64,000 bases of DNA from Urechis unicinctus (Eukaryota; Annelida; Polychaeta; Xenopneusta; Urechidae). The notes under the pieces were generated by a model. It was not told the origin of the DNA, made no database searches, and was given only the letters and a program-made list of their open reading frames with translations. Shown here piece by piece: positions 25,081 through 39,755 of the stretch (within the stretch, counting starts at the first letter, position 1; each line of letters starts with the position of its first letter). The DNA lies in the NCBI GenBank assembly GCA_034190875.2, contig CM067355.1:29698941-29762940 (forward strand), given 5' to 3'. The position numbers were made by a program, and so were the translations under genes.

Positions 25081-28000
25081 GTGCCTGGACATAGCTATTA
25101 AGCCACTGGTTGTGATATTTGAACACTTTGTCAACCAACGTTGAGTATATTGCAATACATGAAGGGCATTTTGTCAGCGCAAGCATCTGCTGACTTTGAT
25201 ATTAGAGCTTAGTCTCATGCCGAGCTTATCGGCGCGTTGAAATTGGTGGCAAATTGTTGGAAAAATGTCAACAGCTAAAGTCACCGCATTCAATCTATTC
25301 TAGGGAAATTTTCAAGAATATACGATTGTCTTCAGCAGCTGTCGCGACTTAAATCGTTCTTCAGAACTTACTTAGAAAATGTTTCTATTTTTTTGTCTGA
25401 TCTGTAGAAAGATAAAGAGTAAACGAAAATATATTCGTATCACTTTTCAAATTAGGAAATTGCCTATAACTTTTGAGCACATATAAAGGATTCAAGCTTA
25501 CATGTTTTTTATCCTCTCCTCAGATATTAAATGATTCCGTAAAGCGAACTAGACTATTTTTGACCGATCACTAACAGCTTTGGGAGCATGTTGCATATCC
25601 CCTGTGCCCAAAAAGCCAACTTAAGTACTGCTAGGTGTCATATTATGCGATCTGTGGTGAATGAAATAGTTATTGGAATAGCCTTCATTATTTATTTATG
25701 CCACAATGCCACCGACTCGTTCATGAACGAATTCTGCTGAGAATAGAACAGAGCAACGCCGATAAACATGGGGCTACTCCTCATCAGCAGTATTAGTCTG
25801 CACGTGACTGCAATGACATACATACAATCCAGCTATTATTAAATAAAATTCCCTTCCTGTGATGAGAAACGTTTTGCTCACCTACAAACAGCACTTAGAT
25901 CCCTGGAACGGCAATGCTCCTGAACCATGCATTGCGCCAGCCGGCACATTGCATCGGATGCATAATTAAATCGGCATATACCTGACATATTTCTTTGCAG
26001 TTTGTTCAATATGGAATATTGCCTGGAGCGACGACATATCTATTATGTATTTTCCAAAATGGAGCAGGTGCGTGGTGATTATGCAATTTCTTCCTAATTA
26101 TGTGCATTCGGTGAATGTCAGACGCATTATCTAGGAGATTAGGTCTCGGCCAATGGCTGATACTGATTTGGATCATTAACTCGTAGAGGCACATTCGTCA
26201 CATTATAATCCTTATTGTAGCATCATGTGCGCCCATTGGTGTTCGTATTGTCGGAGCTTTCCGTATCGGGGGCTGCTAAATATAACCTGCCACTTTTTCT
26301 CTAAATCCTTGATTCATTTGTCGGCGAGGCAGTATATGGGGCGTGGATACTATGCGCTTAAGGGATTGAACTGATCTGTTGATGCTCTGCAATAGGTACA
26401 GTCGTTTCAATGAACTGCTGCAAAGAATACAGAGTTATTCAAGCTGCAGGGGTCTGTCTAAATAGGCGTTGCAGTAAAGCCTGCGCGGCTTCGACTACGA
26501 CCCATCGAGCAACGCTACGCTGTACTAAAATTCATGTTAATCACTTGGTTTTGATAAGGGATATATAAATGTAACGGCTCCGAACTGCAATATATAATTT
26601 AATAATTAATTATATTTATACGCTACGAGTCAGGCAATTTAAGTTATAAACATAATTCCATGTGGACGCTGTTTGTTGGTTGAAGCCGCAAGACTAGGAT
26701 GATTTAGGTCTAAGAAATTCACCTTGTTGAACGAAAAGAGCAACATTACTGCATCAAAGATATCAGGTACATAATTGACATAACATGGTTGAATAAAATG
26801 GTTACTAATTTACAAGATGTTTTTTTACTTCAAACAACCCTGAGTGTCTCTGTGCGTCAGATGTGTAAGAGATTTGATAGAAGTAAGCGCCGCATGAGAC
26901 TTTTCAGTCGATTCGATACGCACACGTACCATATTCCTGGCGAGCTTCGCCTAATCGTGTTGTTGTATTGTTAATGCCTTAACTGACGACCTGTCCTTCT
27001 CCACCTGTCTCAACTAAATAGGCTTCTTTACCCTTCTTAGTCTCTCTACTGCATTCATGCTAATATATTACCAATGGGAACAATGGCAACACAACCGTGC
27101 TCTGTATAGTGAGTCTGTCAATTATGCATTCGGGGCTCATCATACGGCTTCTGTCTGTAAATGGGATCTTCATTAATGGGATGATCGTGTACATTTCGCG
27201 GTCGGGTAAAACATAGGGGCTATCTTTGATAATGAACAAATATAGATTACATAGACCACAATGTAAGGCGTTGTGCTTTTTTGATTGCCAGGTTTTATAT
27301 AGAAATGTCATTAGAAAAAATCATTTTCATGTTCGAAACTAAGTGCGTTGGCGTTCAACAAAATATTACTTTTGGCTAAAAGATTTCATAGTAGGATTAA
27401 TGCAATCGGCGTAAAACAGCAGCTTCATATTAAGTTTTAGTCACACGCGGTAATTATGGGACGTCGTGCTGTTGACAATGATCAGCAAATTTGATAAAAT
27501 GCACGAGGGTTTTTGAGCAACAATCTAGATTTACATAAAGATTCTCCAAAATGTAGGTATGTGAAAGGTACAACATCAAACGATTACGTTTTTGATATAG
27601 CACCATTAACTTAATATGTTCAGCCTATCACACCGACTGCTAAAAACTGGTGTATTGCGCTCAACAAATTATCGGATTGGTGCTATAGCAAGTACTAAAG
27701 GAACAAAGTTGCAGATTTGTTTATACTTCATTTGCAAATCAATTAAGAATAGATGAACGCCGCGCCAGGTAGTTACCTGCGAGCTATTGCCTGACCTCTG
27801 TTTCACACATTGCAAGGAGTTCACATTAAAAAGAGAACAATAAGAAGCAATGCTGTAAAAGTCATTGACCAACTACAGCATCATAGGCAACTAAAATACA
27901 ATATAATGCAGTAGTGTTATGGATTTTGAAACCTGGCTGCACTTTAACACAATTTGCCAACATTATGTATGCCCTTGACATACGACATTAGTACAATGAT

Positions 28001-29077
28001 ATGAGCGTTCGGGCAATTAATTACCAACCGTGATTGGAAATGCAATCTTTCGGTAGTTTTCAGCTGCCCAGTCCGGTCTTATAATGATGCAACAACCCCT
28101 GCAGAGCAGCACCCTCTCTCCATAAACATCGTCGCTTAATCACCGGGTCTTACAACTGGCTAAAGGATACCAATAAAGCTATCGGTTCAAATGAGTCCCA
28201 CGTCTTTGTGCGTTTAATTACACGGAAGGGGGATTTGTTCCCTAAGTACCAAGGCGTAGCAGAGATTTATTTCCAAATTAGACCAGATAATATTGTTGTG
28301 TGGTTGGCCATGAGAATGTTTATGCCGTATTTGGTCTAACGACTTCTGAACCTTAATCATTCCATATAGACTACGTGACATTCCTCAGTATTTGATTAGT
28401 CAGCGAAAACAACAAATATGAACAGGCACCAGTGCCCACTGTAGTGCCGTTCTTTGTTTGCCTTACAATAATCGTGACATGGATTATTTTGAATGGCAGA
28501 ACAATGCTTTGGTTATTGGATTCCAAATGCAAGATCCAAAATCAGTGTTGCCAGTGCTGAATAAAGGAGGTATGATATATTAACTGGTACATCAACGCCG
28601 CAATGACAGGGAACAACCATTTTAAGCTGGGAACAGTAGGTGGATGGAATGTAAGTGGAAATGGTTGTTACCATCGCTACTGTATCCCTACTTTTTCAAC
28701 AAACAAATGAACTTGCCAAATCCGTCAGTAACCCAATTAATCAATGATGAGATAAAGTTAGCAATCTTTCCATTGAGATATGTCATGCAACAGGCGTCAC
28801 TCGCATATTTACTGCAGTTTGCAGAAGTGAATTTAATGCATCTGCACCTATGCAATGCGTACTAAAATGATTGAGTGATGGTAAAACTCTTAAATAAATT
28901 GGCCAACTATTCGAAACGATGATCGTTTGTGTATGCTTATACGTTCACCCGAACCACAGCATATTTAATCAATTTAAATGCTTGCATACAGAGCAATTGT
29001 TTGACAACAGAAGGCATTGTCGCCTCATCCTGTTCGTATAGTTAACGTCATTATTTAGTGTATCCACTAATCTCAAG

Positions 29078-29690
29078 TTCATTAAGCAGTCATTAATTGG
29101 CCTTGTGATGAGCTATGGTTTTCAATTGCTGGCGAATGCTTGGATTGTTGCAGAAATTAAAGATTGACGGAATTGCTACTAGTATTTATGTGTGATAGTA
29201 TTTGGTGTTCGAGCAACCTGTTTTATAGTTCAACAACTACACAGACGCGATCGAATCCAATTATAACGCTGATGATATTGTTTGCTACGGGTAATCAACG
29301 TGGGATGACTAGGTCGTTCACAATATTGCCGAGCATAGAACTGGGCTAAGTTTGCCAACGCCTATGTCAACGTACAACCATGATTGGTGTTTGTGATTCA
29401 TATTTGCGCTGCATTTTATGGTGCACTCGAACCTCTGACGACGATGTGCGCTCGTCAAATACCTCATTCATATGTATTGACTCCTGTTCAGATACGGCCA
29501 AGACAGCAGTGCGTGACCAATGCAAATACCCTCCCATTCAATATCTGCAGTGCTAGCAGGTATTGCAGCGTAACCTTTATTACGATGAATGTCAATTTGA
29601 CGTGATTAATGCAGGGTCTTCGCCTATTGAGTCCGTTTGTGACGCCAGCTGTATTTGGTCAGACAGAATATCAATAGCGCGAGGGGCATT
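29078..29690 (+). repeat. Conserved tail island, A2 copy
   Basis: The same block as in A1 and A3, with the B-box-like word altered to TGTTCGAGCAACC at about 29204. Confidence 0.8.
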
Positions 29691-30721
29691 GTTGCATATA
29701 CCCGATGCCCAAGCAGCCTATTGACGTACTGCTCCTAATTCATTTGATGCGAACGGCGGTTATTGCAATATTTTGAATAGCCAATTGATGAATGCGGATC
29801 AATATGGCCTTGCAGCGATCACTACTAGGTTACTTGAGCTCGCGGGGTAATCAAATATGGTTGCGTCAGGCATATACTACTTGGACCACAATATGCCTAA
29901 ATTCATTGACCCGTGTGCTTCTTCCGTCACTGCGTCTGACAATGCACAGCTTCTAACATCTTTTGAAAGCTACCCCCAGTGCATAGGAATATGCTAATAC
30001 ATTACGTTCGGTGACCCCCAGGATGTGTAACAGAGTGAGAGCCATGGTGATCTCTTTACTAACAATTGACACTGCATTATATGTTACTAAATTTTGACCG
30101 TGACATGCTTCCAGGTCATTTAAGCGACCTAAAAAAAATTCATCTCAACAAATTATTGCTATAACTAGTAAAACTATAATAACATTTGGAAAAGCTTGAT
30201 TTTCATCAATGAATTGGGTGCACCGTACGAGCAAGAAGTTATTTTATCCGAAATGAATCAAAGTGGTATACTTCTTTAGTCACTGAAATCACCCACAGTC
30301 CTGGTAGATTAGCATGGACGTTGCGTAGTGACCATTTTCACCATGACATTTCAATGTCATCCTTCAAGAATATGTACGCATTAAGCGGGAAAACGAATAT
30401 ATCGAACGTTTAAGTAAAGTAGCAGGTGGTAAGTATGGATGCGACAGCTCTGGGATGGTGAATTGCGGTTCCTTCTCCTGTGAAACCGCGGTCCCTTTAA
30501 CTTGATGTGCATTGAATACGATACAATACGATGACATTCATAATGATTGCCAAGTGAATTAATGAAAATGATACACATTGCTTGGCTAGCCATCAAGCCA
30601 ATTTCGTGACATACACAGGTCCGCGGAAGGTCTAGAATGAATGCGGTTTTGTGATCGGATATTTGTTTATAAGAATCAGCGATTCCGCTCGTCTTTAGAC
30701 TTCATGCCCTGTCACTTACAG

Positions 30722-30830
30722 TGTTGTATGGTGGACTATGACACTAGCCCACCCATAACTTACAGTGTTAATTATTGGGTGACTAGCATCATAGTCCACC
30801 ATTCAATAACCCTGGGGGGGGAGGGGGGGT
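30722..30830. other. Hairpin plus G tract, A2 copy
   Basis: Left arm 30722-30755 and right arm 30776-30808 are the counterparts of the A1 hairpin, with extra mismatches in the right arm. The G tract here is longer, eight and seven G separated by A (30814-30829). Confidence 0.85.
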
Positions 30831-31237
30831 TTCTGTACTCTGTCATTTGTGAATTCTTTTAAAAAGAATGTTGGGAATATTTTGCCGTAGACATCCTTAA
30901 CCTACCTTTTAAAGTATTTTTATGGGACATAAATATAGCATGGTCTGCCAATATTACATGTCATTCCAATACACTAAAACATGAGGTTTGTTTATAACAT
31001 TCCTATAAGTTTTATCATGTATTATATGATAGTTCAGACATGGACAGTGTCACACTTTTGCCATCATTTAGTCAGGAAAGTGATCCTTTAGATCTCAATA
31101 GTAGCTATCCAAAACAAGCTCATGCTGGTTTGAGTTGACAGCCAAGTTAAAAACAGCGGCTAGCCCAATCATGTGACCCCAAGTCGGTTTCGAAGTCAAG
31201 AGCTTCTTTTGTCAAGGTATCTGCCACATCACTATTG

Positions 31238-33694
31238 GTATTCAAATTGTTCAATGTTTGTAATCAAAACAATGCTTCAATAGTACAATCATATCATTTG
31301 AATCTATCAGGTAAAAGCTATAAATGCAGTTTTGATATTGCTATTAAGCATATTTGAAACCCCAAATCACACATAAGGCCTTCTTAGGACAGTGCAGTTC
31401 CCTAGATGTGACCACCTGGCTGGTTATGCGTGACTTGGATGATCACATTAAATGGTTGCCCATCCCTGAAAGGATGTTACCCGTTCTGTTGCATGGCACT
31501 TATAAGGTAAAATTTTTGGGACGATGAGGCAATGACCATCATAAGATCTGCTCCTCAGCACAGCTTTGCCCCTGCTTCTGTCCATCTGTCTGTTGGTAAA
31601 TCTTTGGTGGAACATTTTGTTTTATACAGCAAGCTATTTTTATATTGATTGTCACTTACAAACAAAATATCAGCCCTGTCTGACATTATCATTGAACATA
31701 TCTCATTAACTATGTTAACCAAATAGGGAATAATTCTTCAAGGCACGTTTGCTTATAAAGCATGCGACCAGTCTCAAATTAAGCGTAAACTACTCTTATA
31801 TTGATGATCACTAACTTAGTAAATATCAGCTCTACATGATAGTTTGTCCCTGAGTGATTGACCAAATGGGGAATAATTCTAGATGGCACGTTTAATCATA
31901 ATGCAAGCTAGCAACTCAAAATTAAACATCGACCCTTCTTATATTGATGGGTACTTACTAAGATTAAATCTTTCTGCATAACCTTTTACCCCTGGGTTAT
32001 TATTGAATAACTTAAAGAAATCTCTCCTTTTTTAACTCTCAATGAGGTATTCAAAGTTTCGATGTCACATATTGTTATAAATCAAGCTAATGGTCTCAAA
32101 TCCGACATAAAGCCTTCTCATGTCAATATCTCTTTGCTAACTAGAAATCAGATCTGTATTGTCCTTGACCTCAGCCAAAATGTTATGATTGTTATTATAA
32201 ATACTGCTCAAATGTAAAATGCCATGGGGCAGCTGGTAGTTTAGGCCACTTGCTCAACCCCAAAAACTATTTTCGGGATAAGTGTTCGTTGAATGATCTG
32301 ATTTGTCATAACTTGTTATTTAAAATCACACCTAAAGCAGCAGAGCTTCAAGGACTGTTGACCTGTTGTATCAAGCTAGATGTGTCAAATCATGCCAGGG
32401 CTAGATCATGTCAATATCTCCCGGCAAACTACAAATCATACCTTTATGACTTTTGACCTCTGACTTGCTAAATAAAAGCAAATTAAAATTTCTTGTTCCA
32501 GGAAAAATATATAACTTACTTACAAATAGCTCATGTGAATTTGTGTAAATCATTTCGTAAAACTTAAATTATAAGGCCTAAATGCTAAAACTATTTGCAT
32601 AACTACTTGGCCATGGATTATTGTTGCCAGACAAGTGGGTTTAGGGGCTATTATTCAGCCCTGGTGCGTCATTGAATACAATGTTAAACTATAAAGGCTA
32701 TGCTTTAATGTTGTCATAACTTCGTGTCAAAGGTAGGATAGCTTCAAGGTCTATCATCCTCCTGTTTTTATTGTTAGGCACTGATATTGACTAGGTGTTT
32801 GTGATGACATTTTTCTCAGCAGCACTCATGATAGGGTAGTAATTAACTGCTACCTTGTGTTGCGGGTTTAATACTATGGTGCGAAAACCTGATATGGTAC
32901 TGTTGTGGACCCAGCATCTCATTGGAATCATATTGGAGATTCATAACAGCTGAAATGGTTTATCAGCCCTATTTGGGGAATTTATTTGTTAACGACGGGC
33001 AACAGTATCCACTGTACAAATATCAAAATCATGCTCATCTATCTCCTCATATCAAAGGGAGCAGTGTTTTGCTTTAGGGCCACTAGGCTCATGCTTATGG
33101 AAAAGAAATGAAGACTTATTCTGAACGTCTGGTGAATGCTTATCGCAGAATTAACACCAGATCAACATCAGATATGAATGTCCTCATCCTAACAATATAC
33201 TAGTTTTCAGATGTGCACAACTGTATGTGTGACCTCAGGTGTGGTATGAAGAGAGCTGACTTATGTGAATGAGACACTATTTAATCAATGGTTAAGTGAC
33301 CATGGGAGATGCCCCAAAGCCAATTCAGGGGAGCATCTAATCATTGAATTCTAGTATATTTATCAATGCACTACTCTAAAGCAATCTTCATGGTGGTCAC
33401 TAGTCAATGCCTGTCACCGCAGTACCAAGGAAAATAATGTTAAAGTTGCCATCAGTTGTCAATGAAGGAAGGTTACATTAACTATTGTTTTGTGTTCTGT
33501 TTGTTATTGTTTATATAATTGCAGTATAAGTGCACCTTAGTAAGACAAATCATGCAATGTGTTTTATTTAAATATTCTTGTCATGTAGATTCAGTTTCTG
33601 CCAAATAGTGGACTAGCTTTTACTTCCTGAAATAAATAACAAAATAGTGATTCATGTGACTTCTTTTCCTTGAGTCGGCCAAATCATTGTCAGT
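31238..33694. other. CpG-poor segment unique to A2, no gene seen
   Basis: A2 departs from A1 and A3 at 31238 and joins B2 near 33695. The segment has 10 CpG in 960 bp (31261-32220), against 47 in 960 bp of C1 (12661-13620). Its texture differs from the monomers and from the other A tails after the break. It holds a degenerate tandem repeat (31641-32460) and otherwise nothing I can name. A 68-codon frame at 32250-32456 is unsupported. Confidence 0.8.
31641..32460. repeat. Degenerate tandem repeat of about 145 bp
   Basis: A TATATTGATG or TGTCAATATC anchor followed by a YACTNAC-like word recurs at 31641, 31797, 31940, 32121 and 32409, with spacings of 156, 143, 181 and 288. CCAAATNGGGAATAATTC recurs at about 31719 and 31862. 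The last gap fits two units with one anchor lost. Confidence 0.65.
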
Positions 33695-35068
<1,374 letters not shown>

Positions 35069-36005
35069 ACTGTGTTTGCATTTAAGAGCGTACTGCATGT
35101 GTGTCAAATTAACGCAATTAGTTAGAAATAGTGCTCTCATAATTCTTTACCGAACGCTTAGTGCGGAATAAGGGCTGGAACGATTGCACATTGTACTGTT
35201 CGAAGCGAGATCATTATTACGCAATGCAACCCTAATTTTCTTCATTCAATGAATGTCAGACGCATTTACTTGGAAGTTCGGACTTTGCTTACAGCTGATG
35301 CTTGTGGGGATTTTGAACGTATATTACGTAATAATCCCCTCTGCGCTCACAGGCATATACGTGCAGGCAAATTATGTACATATTCAACCCCAACGAGATT
35401 GGGGAGTACCATTACTTACTTAGGTAGACAGCATAACCTGATATAATGCATTCCATTAGAACTTCATATTTATTTTCCAGAGACGTTAAGTTATGCTATC
35501 GTCGTGGATACGTTCCTTTTCGGCACTAGTGTTCTTAATATCCCAACTCAATATTACCCGCCATTATTTCTTTAAATCCTGGATTCATCTGTGGCGCGAC
35601 GGCGAGGTATGATATGATGCAAACATACTATGCGCCTATGGACTTAAACTGATCTACTGATGCCCTGCATTAGGCAGTATCCTCTCTACGGACTGCCGAA
35701 AATAATTCAAAGGGATATGAGCTGCAGGAAAGGTATAAATAGGCATCGCAGCACATCCAGAGGGTCATCGACCTGGATCCATCGAGCGGTAGTATGCCGG
35801 TGGAACCATTACCAATAGTGATTGAAGTTGTAGTTCATTAATAGTGTTGTGCATTACTGTACTGAACTTTATGTTATCCACTCAGCTTTAATGACGGAAA
35901 TAGATCGTACTATATGAGCGATTGCATAGAAATACATCATGATCTCATTCGTTCAAATAAATGCAACCGCTTGCAGCTGCTATAGAATATATGAAAATTA
36001 CTTAT

Positions 36006-36298
36006 ATTGACACGCCAGGAAACTCAAATCATGAGCAAAATTCAATGTGGAAACTGTCCGTGTTACGAAGCCACAAGACGTGGATGATTTAGGTCTAGGA
36101 ACGCCATATTTGTTTAATGGTAAGAGCAACGCAGCTGCATCAAAGATATCATTCCAGTTAAATATTATATATAGCAGGGTTGAAGTAAGAGATTTCATAA
36201 TCAACGCCGTGGCTTTTCACTTCAATCAACAATCCGCATTTAACACTCTCAGAACACTAAACCAGTCGCCAGAAGTAGACAAGATTTGTCGGAAGTAA
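36006..36298 (+). pseudogene. Protein-like frame remnant in C2, matching 13555-13899
   Basis: The 83-codon frame starting at 36047 contains KPQDVDDLGLGTPYLFNG and AFHFNQQSAFNTLRTLNQSP. It shares its C-terminal half and stop region with the C1 copy. Changes between copies do not favour silent sites, so I do not call a live gene. Confidence 0.3.
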
Positions 36299-36389
36299 GT
36301 GCCGCAAGAGACTTTTAAGTCGAATCGATATGAACGCGTACCATTTTACTGTGTATGTGTGACTTTGTTGACGACCTGTCCATTTCCAC

Positions 36390-36550
36390 ATGTACCAAAT
36401 CTTCCTTCCCCTTCTTAGTCTCTTTACTGCAATCATGCTAATATATAACCACATTTCTGGCATCGAGAAAAAGGGCTGCACTGCAGTGTCTGGTATTCTC
36501 AGTGTAATAGACACACAGTTGTCGGTAAACGGTCAGCTTTTCTAAATCGC
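36390..36550 (+). pseudogene. Possible membrane-segment remnant downstream of the shared frame
   Basis: C2 reads a hydrophobic stretch (LFTAIMLIYNHISGIEKKGC) and then SGILSVIDTQLSVNGQLF. C1 (about 14035-14170) and A copies (about 1345-1500) align at the DNA level, and each keeps scraps of different frames. This may be a relic of an older coding region or chance. Confidence 0.15.
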
Positions 36551-37569
36551 ATGGCGCCGGCATGCTTTAAGTGGTATCTGGTTATGCGTAACCAGTTAAG
36601 CCTGAAATATCAAGATATTACCTTGTCAAATGTCATAGCATTATCTGGAGCAACAACGTGGTGCACGACTGTAGGGACGCTTATTGTTTTCATGGCAGAT
36701 CCAGTGTTCGCTGTAATACATCATGGATATGCCGTAGAGGGCAATTATACCTAAAACAGTCGAATCTCTAGCTTAGCAACATAATCCTACCGGTCAGCGA
36801 TCAGCGGATGCAGGCCGCATCATTATGCTTACTAGGGTCTAACTTTCTATTGTAATAGCACTTTGTGCAGTCTGGGGAATCATGGGGATTGTGTGGGCGA
36901 GCAAATGTTATGACCAATCTTTTAATTGGCAATCACATCTAACACAATAAGGAATACAGCACAACGATACGAAGATGGAAATACACTAAAGTCAATATCT
37001 TATAATTGGGCATATAAATAGCTAAAAAAAAGACATGCAGCGACACTATTGCGAATATCAAATTGTGAGCTCTTCGTAAAATGTTGTTAAATGAATCGCC
37101 AACAAAATGTGTACTTTTTCTTAATGATGTTCCAGACTTACTCGATTGTGATATTCATATAAACACGCAAGTCTACCAATTTGATTCGACAAATATGAGT
37201 AGTAGTAAATGAATGACATGAGGTAAAGAGCACAAGGTGTGATTGTTTAGGCTGAAATACTTTTATAGGCCGCCTTAAGCCAATGCAATGAATAACTGGG
37301 GGCACTAGCTCGGTTATTTGGCCAATCGAGAGAGACTGACGTTGATCTTGAAATGATCAGACACTGCAATCAACATTAACAAGAATCAATGTTTTAAATG
37401 ACTTGAATTTGTGACTGATATGAGTAGATGAACGACTTCCATAGACATGTTTTAGGTCTGACATCTTGTCCAAGCAGTATAGGAAACATGCATGCATGCA
37501 CATATTAAAATGCATAGCGACCCCATACGATTACTTAATTCTATTTGAACATTGCATGCTTAATTAATG

Positions 37570-37955
37570 CAATCGCTCTTAAGTATAACCATGTCAATCC
37601 TATCGGAAATGGCGGAAGCTGCTGTACAATGAGGCTGCTATTGTTACAGTTTGTTATCTGTGTGATATTCACCAACAACATCAATATGTGGTTAAGAATA
37701 ATCGAGAGAAATTCACTTGCCCTGTTGGTTTGCCTAATCACTTTTACTTGGTGACCACTAGTTGTAACAGCAGTATTTATAATCCGGCGAGATCCATGCA
37801 TTATATTTCCCGATGAATAGAGTCGAGCTTATTTTGGGAAGTAACCTTGACCATCAAACATATTTGACTAACTTCTAAAAATTATGCCCACAGTCATGTA
37901 ATCTATGTGATTTAAGTTGAATTTGTTCATCTCGACTCATATCAGACGACTGGCA
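37570..37955. other. Block in C2 not alignable to C1
   Basis: Positional partner of C1 15160-15600. It holds a 69-codon hydrophobic frame (37545-37754) with no counterpart. Nothing else seen. Confidence 0.45.
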
Positions 37956-39203
37956 ATCTGCACAATGTCGAAAGACAGATAACTGCCTTTGCGCTGCTTG
38001 TAGTGCAGCATGCTTCACCGGGCAAATCCTTCCGATATAACAGCTGCTGCAGCTATCAATTACTGCATAACGATACAACTGAGGTAGAGCCAGTTTCTTT
38101 TTCGTAGCTGTCATGAGTTTTGGTCAACCCTCAGCCGTCACCTTTAACAAATACTTCGAGAATGACATTGTCATTTAACATATTACGGGTGAAAGTCAGT
38201 TGAATAATTGTCCATTGATAATGTCTGGTTGGTTAACAAATATTGCTTTCGTATGCATAGTATGTTAACTTGTACTTATCGGTTGGAAAATAATAATCCT
38301 TTATATCAATCTTTTACATGGTTCTGCAAAGACGTACATCAATCGATTATCTGTTGTATTGTGGACCATCATTGTTGTGTCTTTACTGAGAAAACCCCGT
38401 ATGATGAAGCTACACTATATTGCACGGGGGCAGGGAAAAAAGAGGAGCGCGCAGCGATATTTTTCCGACTCCTGAGTACGCATTGATAGCAACAGTAATT
38501 GTGAAGAATGTTCTATTAGTGGTTAAGATCCAAGCACAATTATTCAGTTGTTTTTCTGATTTTCTGAAGCTCTTTGTTTGGCTCAATGTCTCTCTTGTGG
38601 CTGGCAAAACTTTACCAAGCCTGTCAATATACAGCTGCACAGGGCAAACTAGATTGGCTTTTTATATTGCTGAGGTATGGCTAGAGTTTATGTATTGTCT
38701 AAATGCAGTTTTCAGGTACTCAGACACACACTATTAACTGTGCAATTTTGCATTTATACACAGCGTCTCGTCATTGGCCACTTTTCTAAATGGTGGCCCT
38801 GTAGCATGGATATAGCATAATTTCCAAATTGACTGTCAAATACGCATTTGCCGAATTCTCCAAGTGATAGTGTGCGGTCCATAACAAATACGCTATTGCA
38901 ATATCGCAGTTTAGTTTAGTTCAGTGTAAAGGCAAGGTATTGTTCTAAAATCGCTATGAAACATACAATAACCTATTTCCCAGCTGGTAGATTGATGGAC
39001 AATGTCATTATATGTATTTTGCAGCTTGCAATAACTAGATGAGATCATCTTGAAATTAACCCTACCGCTTTGCATTATTCGCAGCGTTCGAATTCGTGTT
39101 AATAAGCTGATATGGATAAACGGAGGAAGTTGCGTGATGATCTGTGAATGAATATGTCATGTCGCCCTAATGGAAAGCATTAGGCGGAAACAGGCATAAT
39201 CAG

Positions 39204-39473
39204 TTGTTAAATCAAGGCATAACATATTGCGGCAACGAATTGGGATCATTACCGCATGGATTACTTTGTACATTGGCAATGCGGCACTTACGCTATGTGT
39301 TGCATAATAGAGAAAAGTTGCATATTTGGGTCTGGCGCACAGTGATTCATTTTCCAGCTGCTGCACTTAAATGGAACAAAAATGACTGCTATGTGCGACT
39401 GACACTCAGATTTGCTATACCATGTAGTACACTGCAGCTGTTAGACGAAGGAATATACTGTTACGAGCTGTAA
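39204..39473 (+). pseudogene. Protein-like frame remnant in C2
   Basis: An 89-codon frame with LPHGLLCTLAMRHLRYVLH and REKLHIWVWRTVIHFPAAAL. The C1 counterpart is frame-broken, and the C1 and C2 versions differ by an indel of about 16 bp inside the block. No family recognised. Confidence 0.2.
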
Positions 39474-39649
39474 GGACTGAGAACAGAAGATGCGCCAAAT
39501 TTCGGCATAAATTGTGAAAGAGTCAACTGAGTACACTCAAGCACATCTTAATCACATTCTCACACCCGATATGTAACATTTTGTCACAATGAGTGGCGTA
39601 TTCAACTTGAAATTGGCTAATCACTTACCGCTTAGTCTGTCATACTAAC

Positions 39650-39755
39650 TCAGTATTCGCTCACTCACTAAATAACTTGCTCACCTAATCACGAACTCTC
39701 TTCCTCACACACTCATTCACTCACTCACTCTTCACTCATTCACTCACGCAATCAC
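39650..39755. repeat. Degenerate CACT/CATT minisatellite, C2 copy
   Basis: ACTCATTCACTCACTCACTC-type words. Counterpart of C1 17965-18130. Confidence 0.75.

Larger units (their letters stand above)
12650..25975 (+). repeat. Monomer C1 of the higher-order tandem repeat
   Basis: Collinear with C2 (35067-53089) across the whole unit, but with many alternating presence/absence blocks. Front-half divergence is about 13% (36 differences in about 283 bases around 13575-13860 against 35955-36245). In the tail (about 24950-25150 against 52220-52420) it falls to about 5-6%. C1 ends at about 25975 in direct contact with A2, without a microsatellite. Parts not itemised below hold only repeat body with no gene. 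Confidence 0.93.
25976..31237 (+). repeat. Monomer A2, head-truncated and internally deleted
   Basis: The first base of A2 homology (about 25981) corresponds to about 313 in A1, so the head and (TA)n tract are missing. It then follows A1 closely to 28940, jumps to sequence equivalent to A3 60610 (a gap of about 4.15 kb relative to A3), and continues through tail island and hairpin to 31237. The copy is otherwise the most A1-like in the window. Confidence 0.92.
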
